The notes under the pieces: generated by a model | Told to the model about the DNA's origin: nothing | Databases searched by the model: none | Seen by the model: the letters and a program-made list of their open reading frames with translations, nothing else | Assembly (NCBI GenBank): GCA_002812745.2 | Contig: NCSJ02000179.1 | Location: 1 to 64,000, forward strand | From: Scytalidium lignicola | Taxonomy: Eukaryota > Ascomycota > Leotiomycetes | Length of the DNA: 64,000 bases | Direction of reading: 5' to 3' | Program-made: the position numbers and the translations under genes | In this document: positions 37,301-48,943 of the stretch, piece after piece | Position numbering within the stretch: the first letter of the stretch is position 1 | Layout of the letters: each line of letters begins with the position of its first letter

Positions 37301-38660
37301 GAGTACAAACTATAAGATTATAAGATAAAGCTTAAAGAGGGGTTCAGACTAGCATATAGACTAATCTATTGAATAACTCTTACTGAGAATAAGGTAACAA
37401 AGAAGTAGTTGCTCAAGAAAATGGTGTTTAAAGGTTTGTACAAAGAAGGTTATAATGAAGCTAGAGCATTATTGTATTATGTAAAGAAGGGGGACAATCT
37501 ATTAGGACAACCTTATGATAATTACAAACACTTGAACAGTAGGACTAAGAAAGACTAATACCCCTTATCATTAATAGATTTAATAATAGACAAGTTGAAG
37601 GAAGTTGTTATATTCATTAAGCTAGACTTATAGTCAACATTTAATCTAGTTAAGATTAAGAGAAGTAATGAATAGAAAATAGCCATTTAAACAAAATATA
37701 GATTATTTAAGCTATTGATTATGACATTTAGTATGACTAATGCCTTAATAACATAATAAAGAATGATAGACTAGATATTAGAAAAATATTTGGAGAAATT
37801 CATGATAGTATATCTTAATAATATAATTATTTACTCAAAGGGTATTGAAGAACATAAGGAGTATATTAAGCTTGTTCTAGAAGTGTTATAAGAGGCAGGA
37901 TTATGTTGTAAACTAGTAAAATGTAAATTTCATAAAGAATAAGTTTAGTTCTTAGGACATTGTATTTTTAGAGAAAGGATAAAGACCCTTAATAACAAAA
38001 TTTAGTTGATTAAGGAATAAGAATTGCTTAAGATTGTTAAGTAATTATAAAGTTTCTTAAGGTTGGTTAATTATTATTGAAGATTTGTAAAAGATTATTC
38101 TAAAATCTTCATATCATTAATTGAACTTATGAAGAAGGATCAAGCTTATCAATGGAATGATATGGTAAAGGAAGTATTCCAAAGCATTAAGGATGCCTTT
38201 ATGAAAGGAGGTTTCTTGAGAATCTTTGATTTAGAGAAAGGAATAAGAATTGAAATTGATACCTTTGATATGGTATTAAGAGTTATGTTATTATAATCAT
38301 AGTAGATTAGTAAATAATATTATTAAGTATTATTAGCATTTTGGTTAAGAAAACTAAACATTGTAAAAAGAAATTATCAGACATTGAATAAGGAAATGTT
38401 AATTATCATAAAAGCTTTAAAGTACTAAAGAGTATATATTGTTGGATTTAATAAAATAATTAATATACTTTTAGATTATCATAATCTTTAATATTTTATG
38501 ATTACCAAGTAATTGAATGTTAAGCAAGTATAATAAGCAAAGAAGTTATCTGAGTATGATTTTAAGATTACTTATGTTAAAGGTGAAGACAATAAAAGAG
38601 TAGATACTTTAAGCTGGAAACTAAAGTACTTAACTAAAGAAAAGGAGGAAAGTGAACTTA
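34348..38660 (+). pseudogene. Ty3/Gypsy element relic: gag, protease, RT, RNase H
   Basis: Directly follows LTR copy B. The gag part begins with a Glu-rich open frame (34,348-34,536). A damaged zinc knuckle lies near 35,515 (KCRLSKYIINTY, where CxxC...H...C is expected). A retroviral-type protease active-site remnant is at about 36,880 (ALIDLRVKRNFIN for ALIDSGATGNFI). RT spans about 37,560-38,000 with LIIDKLKEVVIFIKLDL and YLNNIIIYS (for YLDDILIYS). The connector is SFLRLVNYY.RFVKDYSKI, and the RNase H part includes YQ(T/V)LNKEMLII and ITYVKGEDNKRVDTLS. Nearly every stop sits where Gln, Trp or Arg is expected, a strong RIP pattern. The element stops at about 38,690 before integrase, where an inverted copy of its own middle begins. 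Confidence 0.88.
35825..37115 (+). repeat. Gypsy middle region, plus-strand arm of a large inverted repeat
   Basis: Part of the Gypsy relic (gag end to protease). Its reverse complement is recognisable at 38,700-40,002, with many transition differences. The spacer between the arms is about 1.6 kb. Confidence 0.75.
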
Positions 38661-38699
38661 TATTAAAANGAAGGACAAAAATNNAATTCTTAGTATNNN

Positions 38700-40002
38700 T
38701 TGATATGTTCTTAATCTTATAACATTAAAGGATATTCTTTCTTAATAGTTATTATTAATCTTTATGTTTAGTTTATAAGTTTGGTTATTAACTGTTCTTT
38801 TAATTATATTATTATTTGTTAACAATATTAAATAATTGTCTTTCTTGACTTTTATATTAAGTTTAAGTTGTTTTACAACTTGTTTATTAATGAAGTTTCT
38901 TTTAACTCTTGAATTAATTAAAGTCTTTATTAGCNTTTTTATACAATTTTATATTTATGTATAATGAACTTTTATTATTTATAAAATAGAAATTAATGTT
39001 TTTAATATTGTTGATTAATATATTATCTTTGATTTCTAGATCTTCAACATTTTCTTAGAGTTCTTTAAACAATGTTATTTACTTCTTTATAAGATTTCTT
39101 AGCCTTAGTCTATTTAAGTTTTTATTGTTTATGAATGTATATACATCTTGTACTTATTCTGTTATTTCATTTTTAAGGTGTTTCTTTATTTCAGTGATAA
39201 AGATATTACTTTCCTTAAGAATTCTTTTTGTAGAATTTAAAGGGTATATTATTACTTCTTAGTTAAATTGTTAATTGATTCTTTGTTTTAATTTGTCTTC
39301 TCTTAGTAATATAATAAGTAATTCTAAAGGTAATAAATCTTCTTTAAGTTTATTAATTATAAGTAATACTTTTATGTCTTAATTAGCTTGTTTAATAACA
39401 ATCTTTATTAGTTCTTTTTATTCTTGTTGAGTATAATACTATTTAACTTTAAATAATTGTTTTACTGATTTTCTTAAGCTTTAGATTTCTTTATACTGTG
39501 TTTTTACCTTTGTTTAATCTTGTTNAAAAAGTCATTATTAAATAGCCTTATTGTAAGTTATATTACTTTTATATAATATAACTTAATCTTTCTTCTATTA
39601 TTATTTAAACATTCTTAAGCATTTAGTCAAAATCATCTTGGATTTAAGTTCTTTTTACTAGTAAGAAGAGTTTATATATTCTCCTTTTTATGACTATACT
39701 CTGGAGATTAGTCTTATAGACTAGAGTAAGATCTTTAAGGTTGAGTTCTTATTCTTCAACAATTACTTTCTCTTATTATACAATTTTATAGTATTAGCTT
39801 TTATTTAAGATTTCTTATCCTTTTAATCTTTTTATGTTAATCATTAGATAATATCTTAAGATTAATACTTCCTTAGAAATAAGATATTATTCTGTTAGTA
39901 CAACTTTAAAGTTTATTAGTATAATTATCTAAATTCTACTAACTCTTAGAATTAATCTTCATTTGTTCTAACTTTTAACTTAATTATTATCTTAAAGGTA
40001 TT
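38700..40002 (-). pseudogene. Inverted partial Gypsy copy
   Basis: On the minus strand this aligns with 35,825-37,115. Examples are aataataaaagttcattata in both, gaataagaactcaa, aatgattttgac(c/t)aaatgctta and tactaacagaataatatctt against tactaacagagtaatatctt. The left edge is an N-dense join at about 38,670-38,699; the right edge abuts the LTR-like repeat at 40,003. Both arms are AT-shifted, so each mutated after duplication. Confidence 0.75.
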
Positions 40003-40190
40003 TGTCGGTACACCCAATTAAGGGCTCAACACAAAGTACGGCATGTAATTCCTTTACATGATATACCTGTTGTGTTGATGATTGTTCTTTAGGTAGGAGG
40101 TGCATATGTAAAACGTATGCAACCCCCTGATTACCTAATCCACGCTAACACTAATTACACATGACTAACACATGATTATTAGAACCAACA
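40003..40190 (+). repeat. Left LTR-like repeat
   Basis: 188 bp, starts TGTCGGTACACCC and ends AGAACCAACA. It is less mutated than its partner at 41,688. Confidence 0.8.
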
Positions 40191-40377
40191 CTGGAATCAC
40201 TCTAGAAGTGGCTAACTACTGTACATATCACAAAGTACTCAAAACACTCAAAAACACTATAATCTCCCAGTCGTATGCTAGTTGCCTATTTGGGAATAGC
40301 TTGTTCCCTATACTCCTAAGGTTTGCAATCGTTACTGGCAACTCTGTCCTGTTGTATCACCCTTTTGATTGAGCATT

Positions 40378-40960
40378 GGCTGTATACCTCTAGCAGTAGG
40401 CTTCCTGACTGTACAATCCTCCAGCTGTAGGCCTCTTGACTGTACGGCCTCCAGCTGTAGGACTGGTTCTGTAAGCCCCTGGCTACAGTCTTCTCACTGT
40501 ATGGCCCTCCAGCTGTAGGTGTACGGCCTCCAGCTGTAGGGCTGTTTCCATAGATCCCTGGCTACAGTTCTCCTAACTGTANGACCCTCCAACTGTAGGT
40601 GTACGGCCTACAGTTGTAGGGTTGCTTGTGCGGATCCCTAGCAACAGTTCTTCTGATTGTATGGCCCTCCAGCTGTAGGTGTACGGCCTCCAGCTGTAGG
40701 GCTCCTTGNGTAGNCCATTGGCTACAATCCCCTGGCTACAAAACCTCCTAGTTATACAGCTCTATTAGTTGTAGAGCTTCCAGCTGTAGGCCTCCTGACA
40801 GTTCGGCCTCCAACTGTAAGCTCCCTGGCTGTACAACTCCTTGGCTACAAGTCTCCAGCTGTAGGCTTCCTGATTCCCTGGCTGTNGGCCCTTTTGACTC
40901 CCTGGCTGTAGGCCTCCTAGCTTCCTAGCTGTACAACCTTCTAGTTCTCTGGTTATATAG
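40378..40960. repeat. Minisatellite built on ctccagctgtagg units
   Basis: A 13-18-bp unit around ctccagctgtagg / cctggctacag is arranged in higher-order copies of about 81 bp (near 40,420, 40,503, 40,584 and 40,665). It fades into simpler copies towards 40,960. It is GC-richer than the block around it, and a few Ns interrupt it. Confidence 0.8.
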
Positions 40961-41408
40961 CTCTACAATTCACTTGTATATTTGTAGAAGGATTCGTANG
41001 CTNGTAATGAAGTNGTAGTTGTNNATATTNGATTCAGAAGTAGTTNAATTGAAGTNATATANGAAATCGAAGGTTCGAAAGTCTTGACNTGNTTTTCCTN
41101 GCTTGTGAAGAGAAATATAAAGAATGTANGANCTTNACAGATGNCTNNATGNGACTGGCAAAGGTTTCNGNNCATTTGTANNNCCCTCCTTCTTANGGAG
41201 GCCTNGAAGGGTTTNGTCTTCNTGNNAGAATNAAAGGGAAAGGTCNAATTGAAAGTATANAAGCTTCNCANAGTACTTNATANGTTGAAAGGGTTTGAAG
41301 GCTGACCATATAACATTATAAGAAGATTATCAAATGTCTTACTGAACTAGCTATAACTTGACAAGAAATAGTATATTCTCTTTGACTGAATTGAATTTAA
41401 CTTTTACA

Positions 41409-41650
41409 AGGGGACCACCGAATATCCTATCAAGCAAAGTTATAATCTCTTCAAAATTCAACTTTCAAAAGGGGACTACCGAATGTCCTACCAAATAAGG
41501 CCTAATTCCTGTCTTTAAGATATAATATCTTCTCCTTTCAACTAGAGAGCATTTCATTTTAACAAAGGGACCACTGAATGTCCTACCAAGTAATTTGAAG
41601 GTTCTCAAGATTCAAACTCCATAAGGAGACTACTGAATGTCCTACCAAAT
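41409..41650. repeat. Four interspersed copies of gggaccaccgaatgtcctac
   Basis: Copies begin at about 41,409, 41,471, 41,577 and 41,624, each with cytosines progressively replaced by thymines. The spacers contain unrelated AT-rich sequence, so this is a dispersed and not a strict tandem array. Confidence 0.75.
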
Positions 41651-41687
41651 GTGTTATCATCTCCTGATTTGCAGTATTACTGATTAG

Positions 41688-41874
41688 TGTTAGTATACTT
41701 AATTAAGGGCTCAACACAAAGTATAGTATATAATTCCTTTACATGATATACTTATTATGTTGATGATGATTGTTAGGTAAGAAGTGTATACATAGAACAT
41801 ATGCAACCCCTTAATTACTTAATCCATGCTAACGCTAATTGCATGTGACTAATACGTGATTATTAAAACCAACA
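41688..41874 (+). repeat. Right LTR-like repeat
   Basis: 187 bp, starts TGTTAGTATACTT and ends AAAACCAACA. It matches the repeat at 40,003 with mostly C/T and G/A differences. Confidence 0.8.
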
Positions 41875-41879
41875 ATTAC

Positions 41880-42735
41880 AAATAATTATAGAAGAACAAT
41901 TATCTGATTATACTAATAATATTTTAAATTCAAATATTAATAATTCTTTTAAACCAAAAGGATTAATTAATAAAATTAGACATTTAGTTACATTAATTAA
42001 ATATACAACAGAAAATAAAAAANTTATTTTCTAAAGGAATTGAGAAATATAAAAAAGAAGGAATTATTCCTTTAAATTATAATATTCAACAAATTCCTTT
42101 AGATAATGTAACTAGATGGAATTCAACTTATAATATGATTAAAAACATATAAACCTTATTTTTTTAGTATAATTTTAAATCTTAGATTTAAATTATTACA
42201 TTTTAAAGAAAAAGGTTTATTATTTTTTTATCCTTCAATTTCAAGAGATATTGTAGAACTTTTTAAATTAAAATATTTACAATTAAAATATTCAAATTTA
42301 AATAATTCTAATATATCTTTTAATGAATTAAATGATAATTCAAATACTTATGATATTGATTCATCAAAAGAATCTGATTCTGATAATGAATTATTTATTC
42401 AATCTCATAATATTCAAGAAAAATATATAATTTATTTTAGAGAAAATATAGAATTATTTAAAATTAATCTATTAAATTACTAGAAAAATAATTTACAAAG
42501 ATTTTTAATATTAAGTATATTAACTAGAAAATATCTAGTTATTCCAGCTACTTCAGCTTCAGTTGAAAGTATATTTAGTATTAAAAATAATATTATAACA
42601 AAATCTTAAAATAAATTAAATCCAAAAACTGTTAAAAAGATAATGTTATTNAAAAAGTTGGAAAATTAAAGATATATCAAAGTTAAATAAAGATAAAGAT
42701 GAAAATGAGGAATTAGAAGATAATAAAGAATAAAA
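41880..42735 (+). pseudogene. hAT-family transposase relic (C-terminal half)
   Basis: The frame reads PLDNVTRWNSTYNMIK near 42,100-42,140, matching the hAT block DVxTRWNSTYxML. Around 42,500-42,660 the C-terminal dimerisation region (hATC) is evident: ILTRKYLVIPATSASVESIF then SIKNNII...NKLNPKTVKKIMLL, where family members read LAIPATSAPSERVFS...L.P.TVE.L. Stops and an N-associated frame break show it is dead. The N-terminal half (BED finger, first catalytic Asp) is absent; the LTR-like element begins immediately upstream. Confidence 0.82.
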
Positions 42736-42772
42736 TATATTTAATTATTTAGTTATTATCAAGGCCTTAATA

Positions 42773-43023
42773 TGTTAATCACATGAAGGAAGGAAAAGGA
42801 TAAGGGTTTAAGTCCTAGCCGCTTCTTAGCTGCTAACTCCTGTCTATAAAGAGGGTGGCTTCCCCTTCTCTTTGACAGGAGTCAAAGATCAATCTTGTAA
42901 TTTTAGACAAACGCCGAGTTTTAGAGCGAATTTACTCCTAACCAATTGCTATCACACTGCTAGTCTCCTATTATGTCTCGGCCTCCTAGTCTCTCTTCAC
43001 TCTATATATGGACAACCTTAACA
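42773..43023. repeat. Possible solo LTR
   Basis: About 251 bp of GC-richer sequence starting TGTTAATCAC and ending CCTTAACA, with a TATA-like ctataaag at about 42,845. No second copy is in the window and no target duplication is clear (taata against gttat). Confidence 0.4.
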
Positions 43024-46000
43024 GTTATTAAGTTATTTAATTGTTTAATTATTAGGTTATTAAGTTATTTAGTTATTAAGTTATTAGGTTATTTAAATTT
43101 TTGGTCATGTGATTTAATTATTCCTTAGTATTTCTTAATTAATNTAATTAATTTAATTAATTATAATTTAAGTTGTTACTAATTAAGTTAATATTAGTAT
43201 GAGCTTCAATTAATTTAATTAGTATTAATTAGAGCAAATACTAAATTAATTAATTAATTTCCGAACCCTGCTTTTACATCACAAATCGATCGTTAACCCA
43301 TTACAAGCATACCGAACAAACGTCTGTGTGATTCAGGTTATATAGAAATTAAAAACATTAATTCAAAGTATAACCAACAGATTTAATTAAGAGTTGAACT
43401 CATAGCATTTTATAAGTACTTGATTCTTTTTTAACATTTCTCAATTATATTTATAACAAGACTTGTAAAAGAGTGTAACTTTAATATACGCTAAATTGTA
43501 TAGCAATTCTTTGTAGACTTATAGCTATGAGCAAAATCATTATCTTCTATGAATAATTGCTTAGTTAAAAGGCGTAAAGGTAGGTTACAACTTAAAAATA
43601 AAAATAAGTGGTGAAAGTCGTTAAGTAGCTTGAATCATACAGGATGCACTAATATCCGATAGGTCTTCACCTTGCTCTTGTCAGGTCATGATAGAAGGTA
43701 GTCTCGTGGCTTATTCATCAAAAGGATTCTAACTTATCTTGAGTCTTTCTAGTTAGTATCTGAGAACTGTTAATGCATTTAAATTATTAACTTTATCGTT
43801 TCGAATATGACAGTTATAGCAACACCTTNAAAAAAGTGAGAAATTGTGCTAGTAACAATTATAATGATGGTGATTGTAAAAAGTAGCAATTATAGTAATT
43901 GTAGTATACAATAGTTATAATGTTATAATATAATTGTCATCATGATAGATGATGTAAGTGGAAGTAGTCTGCATAAAATCCAGGATAGCCGATTTCAAGT
44001 AGATTTGCCTTAACGTTGAAGTTGATCTAATCAGTCTTGAATTACTTTATAAGTGTCAAGTAGATTTATTCAGGGAGTTTATCTGGAAAGATGTTACTAA
44101 GCTAAATGTAAAGTTTCCTTAATAAAGACTCCAGTACAAGTTAATCTTAACTTTAACAAATATATTATTGTAAAACAATAATTACAGAAGTTATCAACTT
44201 TAGACTTACATTAGAATATACATCTGTTTTAACATCTCATATAATCTAAGGATACAACAGTTCCATTGTCAAGAAGCTTGGCAGTGTCTTTAGTATAACT
44301 ATCATGAATTATCCTTGCCTCTCTTATCTTGCCTAATCCTACATTGGCCACTTGCCTTTTTTATCGATTGTCGATTGTCCATTATCACAGATAAACAAGA
44401 AGTATTGTATATGTTAAGATAATACTACATTATATTACATTACCATTCTAAGAAAGTTAAGTAAACGTTTTGAAGATTGTGTATAGCTTATTTAATCTTG
44501 GTTGAAAGTNAAAAAGTCTGTAATAACTAGTAGGTTACATTATCCTACTACTAGGGTTTCATGAGCTTAATTAATTCTTTTAAGCTTTACATCCCTTTCT
44601 GCATGTATATACCTCCTTTACAATCAAACAAAAGCTTGATCTTTCATTTTCTAACCTGTTTATCTTATTTACTTGTTAATAGTATAGCACTTGTGAAAAT
44701 ACATTAATAATGTTCTTAACATCATATTCTCGTTGTCTTTAATTGTAATTTGTTTTTTAGAATCAGGTAAAATGAAATTCTACAACACATCTCATCTCAA
44801 CCTTACAAGGGTAATTATAGCATAAGATGCTAGGTAGCTAATGGAGATGTAGAGTAGGCAACAGTATTGTAAAGGCATGACCTTAACCTTAAGAACGTTA
44901 TATCTTATTAGTTAACTTTTCTTGATACTGTATAGTAGTTTTTGTCTAAAGTTCTTTATTAAGAACTGTCTTTAGCTTTTATTACTGTTACTACCTTTAG
45001 TAAGAGATTTAAAAGGCCTTATTAGTGACTTTCACATTATAAGACTACTACTTACTTTGTATGACTATGTAATGTCTCCTTTTATATATGCAAGTGTATT
45101 ATAATTAAAGTTGTTCAAGGCTTGATTGAGATAAAACTTCTTAAATACCTTTTAAGCTTAAGTAGTGTTTATAGTTTTATTCTTAAAGAAGTATAAGTAT
45201 ATATTATAATATTCTCTTTTTGTTAGTTCTTTTTTCCTTCTTTATTAAGAGTATATTTGCTAGTATTATATTCTTTCAAGTCCTTGACAGATTATACTTC
45301 TTCTTTTAGCTAATTATACTTTTCTTGTACATACTTATATATTTACTATTAATCTTTATTAATATACATTTCCTTATTTTACCTATTAGCTTTAACCTTA
45401 TAGTTAATACAGTATTAACAATGTTATATACTCTTTTCTCATGTCAATTGCCTAACAGTCAAAACGTTGTTTACTAAGGTTAGAATAGTAAGAGGACAGT
45501 TGAGAATAATGATCTTTTTACTTATTATACTCTTACTTTAAGTATTAATATCTTTGTTTTAACTTTCTTGTACAAGTTTAGTCATGATAACAAAATCCTA
45601 TTAAGTACAATTGGGTAGGTGTACTTCATTAACACTTTAAGCAAAGGTTAAAATTATAAAACTTTAACTTAAACTATTACTATATACTAAACCGTTAGTA
45701 TAAAGATTATTCTGTTAGTTAATAATGCATTTAGAGTATATTCTTTATCATTATAAGCTAAGGCCAAAACAATCAGCCAGTATATATAAGAATCTTACAA
45801 GAACTTAAATAATATTATTGTATAATAGCTTTTCGAAGATAACTTCGTTAATAGTTTTAACTTTAATATTAAGGTCAACAAAGGCAGTTAATACTATTCT
45901 TACATAATCTTTATAATACATTTTAACTTTGCCTTTAACCTTAACAACATTTATTACATTACTAATATACTTTAATGTTTTATCTTAAAGCTTAACATAA

Positions 46001-47040
46001 GAATAATCATAAGCAATATTATGTTTAACTATTTCTAGGTTCAGTTTTACAACAATAACAATTATACTTACTTTTGCACTCTTAGTTTTAATAGTAACAT
46101 ACCTTTTAATTATGATCAGTAGATGTTTACTATTATTAACATCTTATCTGTCAATGCTAAGATCTTTATCGATGTACTTACTACTCTACTAACTGTTAAT
46201 AGTATTTTAAGTAGTAAAATATACTATATCATATTAGATTAGCTTATAACATTCGTTGATGAATATAAGAGCAATCCTTTATTTAAGGATATAATAATGT
46301 AAAATGCTAGCTTCTTTAATATAAACGTTAATAATAGTTGTACTTATACTTAAGAAGCTTATAACATCCTGTTAACTAGTTCTACTTGCTCAAGCACAAA
46401 GCCAAGTAAGCTTATAACAACTTTTACAACTATAAAGCTAACTTTTACATATACTACTATACATATTTCGTTTACTTCGACAATACTATCAATAAGTACT
46501 CTGACAAAAACAGTTCTTCAATAAGGCTAAGTTAGTACTTTCTCAAGAAAATAGCTTATCTTTCTCTTTTAGCACATCTCTAATATGAGAAATTCAACTT
46601 TCTAACATTTTACAGTGTAATAGTGAAGGTTACACAGGCTTAACAGTATGCTAATCTCTGTATTAATGTATTACTACTTCTGTTTGGTAAGCTCAATGTG
46701 AATGAAGATCTTCCTTTTAAACACATTTTTATTAAAGATCGTTGACGATCTTTTAGAGGAGAATATAAGAAAATGAATATATTTGAAATGATATTATAAA
46801 GTTATACAATTCTATCATTATATGATTATTTTACAATATATAGTCATACAATCAATTTTATATAGAACTAACGTTATTTGAATTCNAAAATTTGAAGATT
46901 TTATGAAAATCTTGCTTGTGTTTAACTGACACTAATATAATTCCTGCTGTAATACTCTAAAGCACTCTAATCAACGTTTACTTATCAAGCAGCATGAATA
47001 AATCTTAAAAAGGAAAAGTATTCTCGTTAAAGAGTCTAGA
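43024..47040. other. AT-rich DNA, unclassified
   Basis: It starts with low-complexity 'ttaagttatttagttat' repeats to about 43,260. The rest is AT-rich with scattered GC-richer fragments and has no domain I can identify on either strand. It is probably older transposon debris. Confidence 0.5.
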
Positions 47041-47368
47041 TATAGTATGGTGAGCTTGGCATAGGTTTGCTGTTTCAATCGTACCCATTTATCCCAGATG
47101 AGTAAGTAGATGTGAGGGGTTCGGGCCAACTCCGATGCCACCTTGCTCGAAACTCGGGACAGCGCCGAAGTTCTCGTGAATGAAACTCCAACTGCACATG
47201 ATGATTCTATTATACTCTGGTTAACATTGGAATTTAATGGAGAAACAAGAGTGCCTGGTTCTCGTGCCCATCGCCTTTGACAAAGATTGACGGTATCATC
47301 CTGGTGACCTCTTCCGTCCTACTGTATATGTCGCTTTATAATGTTTAATACGTTGTCTATCCTGCTTC

Positions 47369-48943
47369 TCAAACATTTTGTGCAAACTCTGAATATTCCA
47401 CACCAACTACCTTTGTAGTATCAATCGCAGCATCATTCTCGTCTCTTAGCTTTATCTGGTTCTGCAACCGAGTCTCCAGCGCCGCGATGGAATCCTTATT
47501 AACAGAGTCCCTCACAACCGCCATCAACGACGGCCGTTTACCATCTCGGTCAGCAAACAGCAAGTCCACTGTTTCTAACGGGCGGCGCATCGTCTCTGGA
47601 AAGAAATAGAAGACTATCGGCACCGAAGCAAAGTTGATTACCGCAAAGACAATGTAGGATTTATAGTAGATACTTGAGATCATAGGCGGCGTGATTTCTA
47701 CTACTAAGAATGTGAAGAGCCATTGTGACACGACGGCAAGTGCACCGCCGCGCAGTCTCAGCTTGAGAGGAAGCAGTTCGCTAGGGTAAACCCACATGTT
47801 GGACTGCCATCCAAGGGTGAAGAAGGTTTGGAAAAGGTAAAGAACAACGATTGCAGCGTAGCCTAAACCCTTTGTCCCAATGCCAACAAAGATGGCACAG
47901 AGTGCCATGCAGGTGCCCATGCCTACGGAGCCAAACATAAAGAGCTTTCGACGGCCAACATGATCAACGGCCCACCATGCAGTTAGGCTACTCAAGAAAT
48001 ACCAGGCCTGAAGGCCTCCTGAGACAATGAGAGCCTGATGGCGATCCAGTCCAACTGAATTCTGAAAGATATAAGGGCCCAACGACGACATGACATTGAC
48101 GCCTGAGAGCTGCTGGAAAAAGTTGGCCAGGAATCCAATCAGCACGCGGGCATTTCCACTGATGCCGTTGTCTCGAAATACGTCACTCCAGGATCCAGCT
48201 TCCTGAGCCTCGACCGCGATGGCGTATTGGATTTCTTTCATTTCAAAAACCACTTCTGGTGATTCTGTGAAGCCGCCTCGTAATGCCGCGAGGGCGAACA
48301 AGGCACGATCGACCTCATCGGCCGCGCAGAGATAGCGCGGTGATTCTGGGAGAAATGGGAGCAGAATGGCGACGATGATGACAAAGACCACCTGGAATGC
48401 GCAGGGCAACCTCCACGATATTGAGCCAGTGTATGACGCCATGCCGTAATCGAGCCAGTTAGAAATAATCAACCCCATAATCAGGTTAGACAATTGCATT
48501 GCCATCATTCGGCCTCGGGACTTGGGCGTCGCGCACTCAACCAGCCAGATAGGGATTACGGTTGTCATGATGCCAAGGCCAAAGCCAGCAACCAGCCGAC
48601 CAACAAGGAATTGTGCTAGTCCGAAGGAGGCGGCTTGGAGTATAGCTCCTATGGCTACGATAACAGCGCCGCCGAGGTTGCTGGTTTTGCGGCCATACCT
48701 ATCACCCAGAAGGAATTGGGAGAGTGCTCCAAATAGCGCCCCGACTTCGTATGAGGAGATGAGGAATGCAAGAAGTGACGAATTTGGGTTTCCAAAGACG
48801 TCGAGGAATTCAGATGAGGTGCTAAGGCCACCCATGAAGCCAAGATCGTAGCCAAAGAGGAGAAACCCAATCGAACAGCAGAATGTCACTGCGTAGACAA
48901 GGTTTTGGCCTCTAAGACCAAGGAAAGCAGGCGAATCAGGCAT
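47369..48943 (-). CDS. MFS sugar-type transporter, single exon
   Basis: A 12-helix plasma-membrane permease of the sugar porter family; the substrate is unknown (hexose, disaccharide or polyol are all possible). I choose ATG 48943 because the upstream extension begins with TTG. The product is 524 residues, a normal size. Family signatures are GDRYGRK (about 80-86), the PESPR motif (199-203) closing the first half, FQQLSGVNVM before helix 7, DHVGRRKLF, a helix-10 segment YLFQTFFTLGWQSNMWVYPSE and PET-type PETMRRPLE after helix 12. Both cytoplasmic loops and termini have normal lengths and there are no lesions. It stands alone between AT-rich DNA (from 47,040 leftwards) and an intergenic region, with its 3' end about 330 bp from the AT-rich block. 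Confidence 0.95.
   Translation of the reverse strand: MPDSPAFLGLRGQNLVYAVTFCCSIGFLLFGYDLGFMGGLSTSSEFLDVFGNPNSSLLAFLISSYEVGALFGALSQFLLGDRYGRKTSNLGGAVIVAIGAILQAASFGLAQFLVGRLVAGFGLGIMTTVIPIWLVECATPKSRGRMMAMQLSNLIMGLIISNWLDYGMASYTGSISWRLPCAFQVVFVIIVAILLPFLPESPRYLCAADEVDRALFALAALRGGFTESPEVVFEMKEIQYAIAVEAQEAGSWSDVFRDNGISGNARVLIGFLANFFQQLSGVNVMSSLGPYIFQNSVGLDRHQALIVSGGLQAWYFLSSLTAWWAVDHVGRRKLFMFGSVGMGTCMALCAIFVGIGTKGLGYAAIVVLYLFQTFFTLGWQSNMWVYPSELLPLKLRLRGGALAVVSQWLFTFLVVEITPPMISSIYYKSYIVFAVINFASVPIVFYFFPETMRRPLETVDLLFADRDGKRPSLMAVVRDSVNKDSIAALETRLQNQIKLRDENDAAIDTTKVVGVEYSEFAQNV

Larger units (their letters stand above)
40003..41874. mobile_element. Non-autonomous element bounded by 188-bp LTR-like direct repeats
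   Basis: Direct repeats at 40,003-40,190 and 41,688-41,874 start TGT(c/t)(g/a)GTA and end ACCAACA (TG...CA). Shared blocks include aattaagggctcaacacaaa and aattcctttacatgatata. The right copy is clearly more AT-shifted than the left. The 1.5-kb interior has no retrotransposon genes. It holds a minisatellite, an N-rich patch (40,990-41,290) and four copies of a 'gggga(c)yaccgaatrtcctacc' motif. The adjacent 5-mers (gtatt and attac) are not identical, so a target duplication is not demonstrated. It is best described as a LARD/TRIM-like element. Confidence 0.7.
16800..47040. other. AT-rich, transposon-derived block (RIP-affected), about 30 kb
   Basis: Composition changes sharply after the CFEM receptor and returns to normal at about 47,040. 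The block is dominated by TA-rich sequence, and its transposon-derived reading frames have stops at former Gln, Trp and Arg codons, the pattern expected of RIP. Within it lie the elements listed separately. GC-richer islands are 24.68-24.99 kb, 32.76-33.31 kb, 40.0-41.7 kb and about 42.78-43.02 kb; they are probably younger or less mutated insertions. Stretches without separate entries (16.8-19.37, 27.3-28.4 and 43.0-47.0 kb) show no identifiable coding sequence. Confidence 0.85.

Noticed and set aside
16800..47040. Mitochondrial origin of the AT-rich block
   Set aside because: It contains nuclear transposon families (Ty3/Gypsy, hAT) and no respiratory or rRNA genes, and stops fall at RIP-type positions.
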